From JBBQKP01 sp038326995 (GTDB lineage: Bacteria > Planctomycetota > Phycisphaerae > Tepidisphaerales > Tepidisphaeraceae): a DNA stretch of 23,131 bases. A model generated the notes under the pieces. That model was given only the letters and a program-made list of their open reading frames with translations, had not been told where the DNA came from and ran no database searches. Positions 7,401 to 13,224 of this stretch are shown in pieces. A program made the translations under genes and the position numbers. Within the stretch, counting starts at the first letter, position 1. The number at the start of each line of letters is the position of its first letter. The stretch is from NCBI GenBank assembly GCA_038326995.1, contig JBBQKP010000031.1:1-23131 (forward strand). Reading direction: 5' to 3'.

Positions 7401-8470
7401 GCTTCGCGCGCGGGCTTGCCGTCGGCCTTGTCGAGGTCGCCCTGAGACGCCTTGATGTCGCGCTTCGCCTCGCCGACTTCGCGCTCGATCACGCCATAGG
7501 GCTTGTGCAGCTCAAGAATTTTGCGTGAGACTTCATCCGCGGCGCGATATCGCACGGCATTGTCGTGCGCGGGTCCGGAGATGATTAGCGGCGTACGCGC
7601 CTCGTCGATCAGGATGGAGTCGACTTCGTCGATGACCGCGTAATCGAGTCGCCCCTGAACCTGAAGGTCGGCGCGCTCCTTCATGTTGTCGCGCAGAAAG
7701 TCGAACCCGAACTCGCTGTTCGTGCCGTAGGTAACGTCGCACTGGTACGCGCGCTTGCGGCCGTCACCACCCGGGTCCATATCCGACTGAATCCAGCCGA
7801 CAGAGAGCCCCAGGTTGTCGAACGCGGGCTTGGTCCAGGATGCGTCACGCTTCACGAGATAGTCGTTCACTGTCACGACGTGAGCGCGCATTCCCTGAAG
7901 CACGCGAAGGAAGCACGCCAGAGGCGCGACGAACGTCTTGCCCTCACCCGTCTTCATTTCAGCGATCTTGCCTTCGTACAGAACCAGGCCGCCGACGAGC
8001 TGAACATCAAAACATCGGGCCCGGAAGGGCGGCCGCGATTCGGGGTATAGCTTGCGGACCTGTGAGTAGAGCAAGTGGGGGATCTCGACGGTTTGCCAGG
8101 ACTGGCCGGTCTCGATCAGCTTGCGCTGCACTGCGTCGTATGCGTCGAAGGCTTCGTCGGAAAACTGTGAGTCATCGAAGTCGTCGGGATTGAATTTCTC
8201 GTCGGGGTTGAAAATGTTGCGGATGCCGATGTGACGGTCCATCGACTCGCGCACGATCGCCAGTGCCTCGGGCAAAATGCCTTCAAGTTTCAAATCTCCG
8301 GCGATGATTTTCGAGCGGATTTCCTGAGTGCGGTCGCGAAGCTCGGCGTCGGTCTTGGCCTGGACCTTCGCTTCAACGGCGTTGATCTGGGCGACGAGTT
8401 TGCGGTAATGCTTGATGAGACGGTCGTTACGCGAGCCGAATATCTTGGGGAGAAATGCGAGCGGGTTCAT
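4457..8470 (-). CDS. secA: Preprotein translocase ATPase SecA, long planctomycete form
   Basis: SecA drives post-translational export of unfolded preproteins through SecYEG. At 1337 residues it is much longer than E. coli SecA (901). Signatures in order: the start region FGSRNDRLIKHYRKLV (11-26), Walker A MKTGEGKT (172-179), the Walker B region VIDEVDSILIDEARTP (279-294), TNMAGRGTDI (633-642), GGLHVIGTERH (701-711), RGRSGRQGDAGSSRFY (721-736) and the helical scaffold SWKDHLYAMDMLRGGIG (1181-1197). Extra material sits in NBD1 (about 320-385, charged and probably coiled coil), between 643 and 700, and above all in the helical wing region (about 845-1125), where a W-x4-F motif recurs four times. 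The C-terminus has a SEC-C zinc motif in degenerate form: C1310-P-Q-G, then C1321-C1322, where CPCG is usual. It heads the minus-strand run of hydrolase genes. The start is fixed by homology; no Shine-Dalgarno sequence is seen. Confidence 0.97.
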   Translation of the reverse strand: MNPLAFLPKIFGSRNDRLIKHYRKLVAQINAVEAKVQAKTDAELRDRTQEIRSKIIAGDLKLEGILPEALAIVRESMDRHIGIRNIFNPDEKFNPDDFDDSQFSDEAFDAYDAVQRKLIETGQSWQTVEIPHLLYSQVRKLYPESRPPFRARCFDVQLVGGLVLYEGKIAEMKTGEGKTFVAPLACFLRVLQGMRAHVVTVNDYLVKRDASWTKPAFDNLGLSVGWIQSDMDPGGDGRKRAYQCDVTYGTNSEFGFDFLRDNMKERADLQVQGRLDYAVIDEVDSILIDEARTPLIISGPAHDNAVRYRAADEVSRKILELHKPYGVIEREVGEAKRDIKASQGDLDKADGKPAREAATARVNAATKRLEEIDIRKQGITAYYETELDKKSVHLSHEGIAAAQEFAGVGSFYVGDNVDWPHLMEQSLRAHVIYERDRDYVVELNPKTNQQEVVIVDEYTGRKMVGRQWSDGLHQAVEAKERVTIKQESQTMATITLQNFFRLYKQIAGMTGTANTEAEEFQKIYKLEVVQIPTNRTVVRDDRQDRVYRTAQEKWEAIIEEIKAYHEVGRPVLVGTTSVEKSEMLSRLLKGKYGIKHEVLNARMHEREAQIVALAGQQHNNNHNELVGNVTIATNMAGRGTDIKPAPDSFFDYVSTKAGDKKTPAVFMLKQRITGKTIEIPDDDARTEVLQLTGKIAPKSSGGLHVIGTERHTSRRIDNQLRGRSGRQGDAGSSRFYASLEDDLLKLFMPEWSVNIFRKIGMQYGEAIESPMLTKGIERAQKKVEERHYLQRKQLLDYDEVNEHQRSGFYGMRQRVLEGRDVDKVVWEMIGKSIDDAVKKYVESDYIAANISEWSRAEFETSLEAADFKGMRSLQDLEDLIKGAAKNDVDTSLAQTINEYLGEDRGDNSQWHVKDLSRWAKSRFGVEVSESQLRKMDVDTLEDMLRNAAIQNIEDKDVSGLTKFIEPGYAVRELCNWASEKFEIDVKPAELIADPTRDIPKARGEIIKLIETKARHAYARREVEYPVDQALTMCFGPGATSADNAYGADYFRGWVRSKFNIEIPLEEIQSKPLDELRTRFFAMQEQALKPESIAKEVDQLTTGSANNMQIAQRWRERFGGALDPKDLDPRTAQTLKGTTEVDQDGDTQITTRDILLRRVRSVYRHELTQLEQYVLLQIFDQSWKDHLYAMDMLRGGIGLQAFAEKDPRIAFKREGYRFFEEMLAGIRDKVTGMIFRVYVQGEVRQKSSYGRTSEQFAASESYDIGQDVLASGDIPEAAVATSGSTSGGTEMQTISKPSVRDQPKIGRNDSCPQGTGKKYKQCCGKNRDDGTCDGSGQR
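5188..5923 (-). other. Internal protein repeats in the SecA helical wing region
   Basis: Codons for residues about 850-1095 of SecA hold four segments with the shared pattern W-x4-F-x-(I/V)-x-(I/V)-x3-x-L...L...A: W853 (WSRAEF), W918 (WAKSRFGVEV), W976 (WASEKFEIDV) and W1053 (WVRSKFNIEI). Spacings are 65, 58 and 77 residues, and each is followed by a predicted amphipathic helix such as DTLEDMLRNAA or DELRTRFFAMQ. E. coli SecA has one comparable segment in its helical wing domain. The first unit is the most diverged. The repeat is at protein level; the DNA copies are not obviously alike. Confidence 0.6.
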
Positions 8471-8542
8471 AGGTTGTGGGCTGAAGATTCACGCGGCGAG
8501 AGTCGCGCGTGGGAGAAGAGATCAAATTGCACGCAAAGCAGA

Positions 8543-8869
8543 TCAGGCTGCGCTTGGAGGCGGGATGCAATAAAGCGGTGCGTGAACCGAGGATTCAGGG
8601 CGCACCGTGACGGTCGGTCGAATCTCGCTTTGTAACGCCGGCGGCGCGAATGTCGCGACGCGAGTTGCGATGCGGATCGTCCGAGCGCCCAGCGTGTGCG
8701 CGAGGCGAGCGAGAAACCGCATCGCCGCCTGCGCGTCGCCAGACCCGATCGGCGCGGTTTCAATCGCGACGCGATTCGGAATCGCACGATCGCTCGCGAA
8801 GAGCGTCGCGGTGATCAGGAGCAAGACGATGATCCGGCGGTCGGTCACGTGAATGTAGTATCGACACAC
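8543..8869 (-). CDS. Hypothetical small protein with N-terminal hydrophobic segment
   Basis: An open frame of 108 codons, beginning with GTG at 8869 (or GTG at 8848) and ending 72 bases before secA on the same strand. The N-terminus TDRRIIVLLLITATLFASDRA looks like a signal peptide or membrane anchor. The rest (for example MRFLARLAHTLGARTIRI) is Arg- and Ala-rich and matches no family I know. The third codon positions are GC-rich, as in the flanking genes, which favours coding. Against it: there is no ATG start, no clear Shine-Dalgarno sequence, and overlapping open frames exist on both strands. If real it may be the first gene of the secA run. Confidence 0.4.
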   Translation of the reverse strand: MCRYYIHVTDRRIIVLLLITATLFASDRAIPNRVAIETAPIGSGDAQAAMRFLARLAHTLGARTIRIATRVATFAPPALQSEIRPTVTVRPESSVHAPLYCIPPPSAA

Positions 8870-9173
8870 GATCGAGAATGGGCAATAGCGCTCGCCCGGC
8901 GATCAGTTTGCCAATCGATATCAAGGAGGTCAAACCATCGTCATGGAACACGCGTGCTGGAGTTCGGATCCACGATCTTTCTGCTGCCTTGTTTTGTTTG
9001 TTGGCGAAGGGACGCTCAGTCGATCTGCGACCCAGCGGGCCCAATCGGACGCGGATCGCGAACGCAAAAGCATCGACAAGGACGATCGTAATCAGGATTG
9101 ATCTTCGGCTGAAACGCCGAAACTTTCCCGGCAATTCACGACCGATAATGCTGAAAGCCGATAGACCGTGTAA
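8870..9173. other. Divergent intergenic region between the secA run and ftsW
   Basis: About 300 bases lie between the left (minus) and right (plus) transcription units, so promoters in both directions are expected here; I could not identify convincing -35/-10 pairs. A perfect AAGGAGGT occurs at 8923-8930 on the plus strand. It is followed 12 bases later by an ATG (8943) opening a 52-codon frame (MEHACWSSDPRSFCC..., stop at 9101), whose spacing is too long for a confident call. Overlapping open frames on both strands lack protein-like character. Confidence 0.4.
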
Positions 9174-10532
9174 ATGGACCCCTCGATCGATCGGCTCAGA
9201 CGTCAAGACCTGCTTATCTTTTGCGCTATCGCGCTGCTGGTGATCGGCGTTCTGATGGTGCAGTCGGCGTCAATGAGCGTTAGTACCGGGAGCGTTAGTA
9301 CCGGGAGCGTTAGCACCGGAAGCGTTAGTACGGGGAGCGTCAGTACTGGGAGTGTCACCACTGGGAGCGTTGGCACTGGAAGCGGGGCGTGGTCGCTGAC
9401 CACTCGCGGCGGGAAACAAGCGATCTTTGCCGCGCTCGCCGTGGTCGCCTTGCTCATCTCCTCTAGACTCGATTACCGCGTCTTGCTCGGCAAATCTTCG
9501 AATCCCCTGCGCTCGCCGGCCGTCTGGGCGATGGCCGTCGCAGTCATTGCGTGTTTACTGGTTCTTGTTCCGGGCATCGGTAAGGAAGTCAACGGCGCCC
9601 GCCGGTGGATCGCTCTTGGGCCCATACAGGTTCAGCCCAGCGAACTCGCCAAGTGGGGCACCGTGGTCTATCTCGCGTGGTTCCTCATCAAACGGCCCAT
9701 CCCCATCGACAAATTCTGGACGGGCTTTATGGTCATGGTCGCGCCTGTCGCAATCGTCCTGGGGCTGGTCGCCAAGGAAGATTTCGGCACGGCCGCCCTC
9801 ATCGCCTGCTGCACGCTTGCAATGCTCGTTGTCGGCGGGGCGAAGTTGTCCCATTTGCTCTTGGTTGTTCCGCCCGCACTCATTGCCGGTGGGGCACTGG
9901 TCGCCGGCACACCTTATCGCTGGAGGCGAATGACGAGCTTCCTCGACCCCTTTGCCGACCCCAAGGGTGAGGGCTATCACATGATTCAGTCGCTTATGTC
10001 CTTCGCGTCGGGCGGGCTGTCGGGCACGGGACTGGGTCAGGGCGTTCAAAAGCTCGGCTACCTTCCCGAAGACACGACCGACTTTATCTTCGCCGTCGTC
10101 TCAGAAGAACTCGGCCTGGCCGGTGCGATGCTGGTGACCTGTCTTTATCTGGCCTTTATCGTCGTCGCGTGGCGTACGCTTCGATCCGACCGACACGACG
10201 CGGCAGGTAAGCTTCTCATGTTCGGCGGCGCGACCATGATCGTCACGCAGGCGATCATCAACATCGCCGTCGCAACCGTCAGCGTTCCCACCAAGGGCCT
10301 TTCGCTCCCGCTGATCAGTGCGGGCGGCACAGGGCTGCTCATCACCGCATCCGCCGTAGGTTTGTTAGTCTCAGTCATCCGCACGCGGCCAAGTCCCGTC
10401 GTCGGGGAAAGTAGCGGTGAGCGTTCACGTCCGGAAATCAAAGGGCCGCATCGTCAACCGCGAGCCGTATCGGAGACGGACTGGAACATCTGGACCAAGC
10501 CGACAGAGCCGGCAAAACCAAAGGCGGCTTGA
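9174..10532 (+). CDS. ftsW: SEDS family peptidoglycan glycosyltransferase (FtsW/RodA type)
   Basis: A 452-residue polytopic membrane protein. SEDS proteins polymerise lipid II into glycan strands, together with a class B PBP, at the division site (FtsW) or along the side wall (RodA). Conserved segments: the TM1 end VLMVQSAS (26-33), GARRWIALG (141-149), QVQPSELAKWG (152-162), KEDFGTAALI (201-210), FLDPFADPKGEGYHMIQS (255-272), GTGLGQGVQKLGYLPEDTTD (283-302), FAVVSEELG (305-313) and SLPLISAGGTGLL. GARRWI and the long cytosolic tail favour FtsW over RodA, but the assignment is not certain. Odd: residues 35-69, directly after TM1 in the first extracytoplasmic loop, are seven copies of the pentapeptide SVSTG, encoded by a 15-bp tandem repeat. 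The ATG at 9174 fits the family N-terminus; no Shine-Dalgarno sequence is evident. No other division gene is adjacent, and the neighbouring units are divergent (left) and convergent (right). Confidence 0.88.
   Translation: MDPSIDRLRRQDLLIFCAIALLVIGVLMVQSASMSVSTGSVSTGSVSTGSVSTGSVSTGSVTTGSVGTGSGAWSLTTRGGKQAIFAALAVVALLISSRLDYRVLLGKSSNPLRSPAVWAMAVAVIACLLVLVPGIGKEVNGARRWIALGPIQVQPSELAKWGTVVYLAWFLIKRPIPIDKFWTGFMVMVAPVAIVLGLVAKEDFGTAALIACCTLAMLVVGGAKLSHLLLVVPPALIAGGALVAGTPYRWRRMTSFLDPFADPKGEGYHMIQSLMSFASGGLSGTGLGQGVQKLGYLPEDTTDFIFAVVSEELGLAGAMLVTCLYLAFIVVAWRTLRSDRHDAAGKLLMFGGATMIVTQAIINIAVATVSVPTKGLSLPLISAGGTGLLITASAVGLLVSVIRTRPSPVVGESSGERSRPEIKGPHRQPRAVSETDWNIWTKPTEPAKPKAA
9276..9380 (+). repeat. 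Seven tandem copies of a 15-bp unit inside ftsW
   Basis: The unit is AGCGTTAGTACCGGG. Copies start at 9276, 9291, 9306, 9321, 9336, 9351 and 9366. The first two are identical, and later ones drift by one to four bases, mostly at synonymous positions (the sixth and seventh encode SVTTG and SVGTG). The array is in frame and encodes a Ser/Val/Thr/Gly linker in the predicted first extracytoplasmic loop. A gradient from identical to diverged copies suggests recent expansion at the 5' side. Confidence 0.95.
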
Positions 10533-10555
10533 GTTGCGTCATACTCGATCGCAAC
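10533..10555 (+). terminator. Possible hairpin directly after the ftsW stop codon
   Basis: GTTGCG (10533-10538) and CGCAAC (10550-10555) form a perfect 6-bp stem with an 11-base loop starting right after the TGA. No T-tract follows, so it is at best a weak or Rho-assisted terminator or a 3' end stabiliser. A second weak inverted repeat (CCCGG at 10627-10631, CCGGG at 10642-10646) lies further on, between the convergent ftsW and acylphosphatase genes. Confidence 0.35.
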
Positions 10556-10657
10556 AATGCATGTTTGATCCCTCTGGCCGGCCCGGCAGGACATCGGTCG
10601 TCTGAACTTCGATGGGCACAAGATTCCCCGGAACAAATTTGCCGGGCCTGAACTGAT

Positions 10658-11047
10658 CTATCTCCTGATCTCAAACTGACTGAATTCGTTGGTGGGTGGC
10701 AAAGTCAGGTCCATCGTCTCGGCGACATATCCCTCCATCCGCTCGGCGATCGCGCGGATCAACGTCTCGGCCGTCTCGTGCCTGCCTTCCACCACCAAAA
10801 GCACTCGGCCGTCGTGAAGATTGCGCACATAACCGCGAACGTCCAAATCGGCAGCGATTTGCAATACTGTAAACCGAAACCCGACGCCCTGAACGTTCCC
10901 CGCATAGTGAATCTGACGTCGAGTGAGATGAGAAGTGTGACTAATCTCGGCCGTATCTTGTTGTGATTCTTCGTGCGATTGAACGTGAGCCATCACCGCG
11001 TCGCGGGGAACGGAGTCTTGAATCGGAGGAGGTGTGAATCCGGCCAT
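10658..11047 (-). CDS. Acylphosphatase with N-terminal extension
   Basis: Acylphosphatases hydrolyse the carboxyl-phosphate bond of acyl phosphates in the cytoplasm. The domain runs from about residue 43 to 129 and shows GNVQGVGFR (50-58, with the phosphate-binding arginine R58) and GYVRNLHDGRV (72-82, with the catalytic asparagine N76), then LLVVEG. The ATG at 11047 (MAGFTPPPIQ) is chosen because AGGAG lies six bases before it, one of the few clear ribosome binding sites in the window; an upstream in-frame start at 11122 would add 25 unlikely residues. The protein is 129 residues, while the family is usually about 90; the extra ~40 N-terminal residues are polar, rich in Gln, Ser and His, and probably disordered. 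It lies downstream of clpX on the same strand, separated by 371 bases, and converges with ftsW. Confidence 0.92.
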   Translation of the reverse strand: MAGFTPPPIQDSVPRDAVMAHVQSHEESQQDTAEISHTSHLTRRQIHYAGNVQGVGFRFTVLQIAADLDVRGYVRNLHDGRVLLVVEGRHETAETLIRAIAERMEGYVAETMDLTLPPTNEFSQFEIRR

Positions 11048-11418
11048 GTTCAACTCCTGTTTATAAAAGGGTGTTTGCGACTCGCCGACCGTAGGCGGCC
11101 AATTACAGGCAACCGACGACAAGTTTTTATGCGGAAGCGGGAAACAGTCGACTGCGCGTTAAAGTGTCGGACGAAAAATCCATCTACAACGTTGACGTTT
11201 GGATCGCGACGGGGTCAATCCATGACTCGTCACAACCATACACGCGTGCATTGCACAACGCGAGCGGAAATACCCTGATACGGGCATTTATATGATGCGT
11301 CGATTACACGGCCCGTTTGCATGGCTTATTTGCAGGGCCCATTTGCATGGCCCATTTGCATGGCCCATTTGCAGGGGCAGATTGACGAGCGATCAGTCCG
11401 CCGCGTGAGGTGGACTGA
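11048..11418. other. Intergenic region between clpX and the acylphosphatase gene
   Basis: No convincing gene is present. Reading towards the acylphosphatase (minus strand), it begins with a hairpin overlapping the clpX stop codon and a five-copy 13-bp tandem array, both listed separately. The remaining ~260 bases up to the AGGAG ribosome binding site probably hold the acylphosphatase promoter. A TATAAA lies just before that site but is too close to the start codon for a normal -10 box, and I cannot assign the promoter. Confidence 0.5.
11311..11375. repeat. Five tandem copies of a 13-bp unit downstream of clpX
   Basis: The unit is GCCCATTTGCATG. Copies start at 11311, 11324, 11337, 11350 and 11363. 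The third and fourth are identical; the others differ by one to three bases (GCCCGTTTGCATG, GCTTATTTGCAGG, GCCCATTTGCAGG). The array is non-coding in all plausible frames, and 13 bp is not a multiple of three. It lies between the clpX stop and the acylphosphatase gene. Confidence 0.93.
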
Positions 11419-11420
11419 TC
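11391..11420 (-). terminator. Hairpin overlapping the clpX stop codon
   Basis: GATCAGTCC (11391-11399) and GGACTGATC (11412-11420) form a perfect 9-bp stem with a 12-base loop. The second arm overlaps the clpX TGA (11419-11421), so the stem forms at the very 3' end of the coding sequence. There is no T-run behind it on the minus strand, so it may stabilise the mRNA end or act as a Rho-dependent or weak terminator rather than an intrinsic one. Confidence 0.55.
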
Positions 11421-12828
11421 ACGCGATCTTGCGCTGAGGCGTAGGGGCGAAGATGTCGCGCGAGCCATCGACCACGCCTTCGTCGATCAAAAACTTCATG
11501 CCCGCGGCCTGGTCGGGTAGACGGTACATGATGTCGAGCATGATCTCTTCACACACGGCGCGCAGGCCTCGTGCGCCCGTGTCGCGCTTGAGGGCGCGCT
11601 TGGCGATGGCTTCGAGTGCGCCGGGCGTGAAGTCGACGTCTTTGCCGTCCATCTTGAAGAATCGTTTGTACTGCTTAACCAGTGCGTTCTTGGGCGCGGT
11701 GAGAATGCTGATGAGGGTTTCGATGTCGAGCGGGTCGAGCGTGGCGTTGACCGGCAATCGGCCGACGAATTCGGGGATCATGCCGAACTCGACCAAGTCT
11801 TCGGGCTGAACGGCGCGAAGCAACTTGCCGCGATCCTCGGCCGTGGAACGTACACCCGTCGATTCGGCCGCGAAGCCGATCTGCTGGCGGCCCAGACGTT
11901 TGCGGATGATGTCTTCGAGCCCGACGAACGTGCCGCCGCATATGAAGAGAATCTGCGACGTGTCCATCTGAATGTACTGCTGCTCGGGATGCTTGCGGCC
12001 GCCCTGCGGAGGGATGTTGGCGACGGTGCCTTCGAGCATCTTGAGCAAGGCCTGCTGCACGCCCTCGCCCGATACATCGCGCGTGATCGAGACGTTGTTC
12101 TGCGTCTTGCCGATCTTGTCGATTTCGTCGATGTAGATGATCCCGCGCTGAGCGGCTTCGAGATCGTAGTCGGCGGCTTGCAAAAGCCTAAGCAGGATGT
12201 TTTCGACGTCTTCGCCGACATAACCCGCTTCAGTCAGCGTCGTCGCATCGCCGATGGCGAACGGGACGTTGAGCACCTTGGCGAGCGTCTTGGCCAGGAG
12301 AGTTTTGCCCGAGCCGGTGGGCCCGATCAGCAGGACGTTGGACTTGTCGAGATCGACCTCGGGCGTGCCAGTGGTGTCGTCTTCGGGGTTCTGAGCCAAA
12401 GCGCTCAGGCGTTTGTGGTGGTTGTGCACCGCGACGGCCAGGGCTTTTTTGGCGTGGTCTTGACCGACGATGAAGGTGTCGAGGTGGGTCTTGATTTCCT
12501 TGGGCTTGGGAATGGAAGCAAGGATGGGCGCGGTGCCGCTGGAAAGCTTGCGCTTTTCCTGGCGAATGATGTTGTGTGCGAGGTCGACGCAGTTGGAGCA
12601 GATGTAGACGTCGGACGGTCCTTCGACCATCGGGCCCACGTCGCGTGAGGACTTGCCGCAGAAGGAGCAGGTGGTCATGCGTCGGCCGCGAAAATTGGAC
12701 GCGCCAGGACCGGCAGGGCCGATGTTTGGACCCGTCGGTCCGCCACCAGAACCAGTACCAGACCCTCCGCCGGGGGGACCGCCAAGACCGTTGCCACTTC
12801 CGCCACCTGATCGATTGCCATTTGCCAT
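11419..12828 (-). CDS. clpX: ATP-dependent Clp protease ATP-binding subunit ClpX
   Basis: ClpX is the hexameric AAA+ unfoldase that feeds tagged proteins into ClpP. The zinc-binding domain has C54-x2-C57 and C77-x2-C80 (TCSFCGKSS, ICSNCVDLAHNII). The AAA+ domain shows Walker A GPTGSGKT (169-176), the pore loop GYVGED (202-207), Walker B IIYIDEIDKIG (230-240), GGRKHPEQQ (276-284), the ClpP-docking IGF loop (317-319) and the sensor-2 region RDTGARGLRA. Total length is 469 residues, against about 420 in the family. The excess is mostly the first 50 residues, a Gly/Ser/Pro-rich tract with repeated GGG and GSG, ending in FRGRRM just before the zinc domain. The ATG at 12828 has no clear Shine-Dalgarno sequence, and the ATG at codon 51 would give a standard ClpX, so the tract could be untranslated. 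However, its frame is open and its composition is protein-like. clpP is not adjacent. Confidence 0.97.
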   Translation of the reverse strand: MANGNRSGGGSGNGLGGPPGGGSGTGSGGGPTGPNIGPAGPGASNFRGRRMTTCSFCGKSSRDVGPMVEGPSDVYICSNCVDLAHNIIRQEKRKLSSGTAPILASIPKPKEIKTHLDTFIVGQDHAKKALAVAVHNHHKRLSALAQNPEDDTTGTPEVDLDKSNVLLIGPTGSGKTLLAKTLAKVLNVPFAIGDATTLTEAGYVGEDVENILLRLLQAADYDLEAAQRGIIYIDEIDKIGKTQNNVSITRDVSGEGVQQALLKMLEGTVANIPPQGGRKHPEQQYIQMDTSQILFICGGTFVGLEDIIRKRLGRQQIGFAAESTGVRSTAEDRGKLLRAVQPEDLVEFGMIPEFVGRLPVNATLDPLDIETLISILTAPKNALVKQYKRFFKMDGKDVDFTPGALEAIAKRALKRDTGARGLRAVCEEIMLDIMYRLPDQAAGMKFLIDEGVVDGSRDIFAPTPQRKIA

Positions 12829-13224
12829 GAGGATTAAACTTTCTCTTGTCGCTCAAGCCGTTCGCACGCGACGATAGTTCGCATGAAAGGACGGCTGATT
12901 TTATTGGACGTCTTGCAGACCCGGACTAACAACCGGCAAGACCCGTCCAGCATTTTCGCTTGGGGAAACAAACGTTCGCTACGTCACTCGTTTCCCATCC
13001 GCTATTGTTCTATCGTACGACAGACATAGTCTACTTGATCTTATACTATCTGGAATGGGGAATTCCCCGCGGGCATAACTTTATACCGACGCGTCATAAA
13101 TGGATAGTCAATCTTTCCGTCACAGATGGTCTATTCGGAAGTCTAAATTGGCAGGGAAAAAGCAGATGCGAATGTGACCCTCGCCCCATGACCGTCAACC
13201 ATAGCTAGCGTCGCCGCCGCAAGC
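12829..13224. other. Gene-poor, lower-GC region upstream of clpX
   Basis: About 396 bases between the GT2 gene (ending at 13225) and clpX (starting at 12828), both on the minus strand. It should contain the clpX promoter. The part at roughly 12990-13150 is visibly richer in A and T than its surroundings. It carries a perfect 12-bp palindrome GGGGAATTCCCC (13057-13068) and a small inverted repeat AGAC-ATA-GTCT (13022-13032). An 82-codon plus-strand frame (12960-13208, TTG start) shows no protein-like features. I see no tRNA or known RNA. Confidence 0.45.

Noticed and set aside
8760..9206. A 148-codon minus-strand frame overlapping the ftsW start
   Set aside because: It overlaps both the ftsW N-terminus and the better candidate at 8543-8869, and its Arg-rich, low-order composition looks like an antisense artefact.
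11311..11375. CRISPR-like repeat array
   Set aside because: The units are only 13 bp and directly adjacent, with no unique spacers and no cas genes, so this is a plain tandem repeat.
12960..13208. An 82-codon plus-strand frame in the clpX upstream region
   Set aside because: TTG start, no ribosome binding site and no recognisable motif. The region is AT-richer, where open frames would be rarer, but nothing else supports coding.
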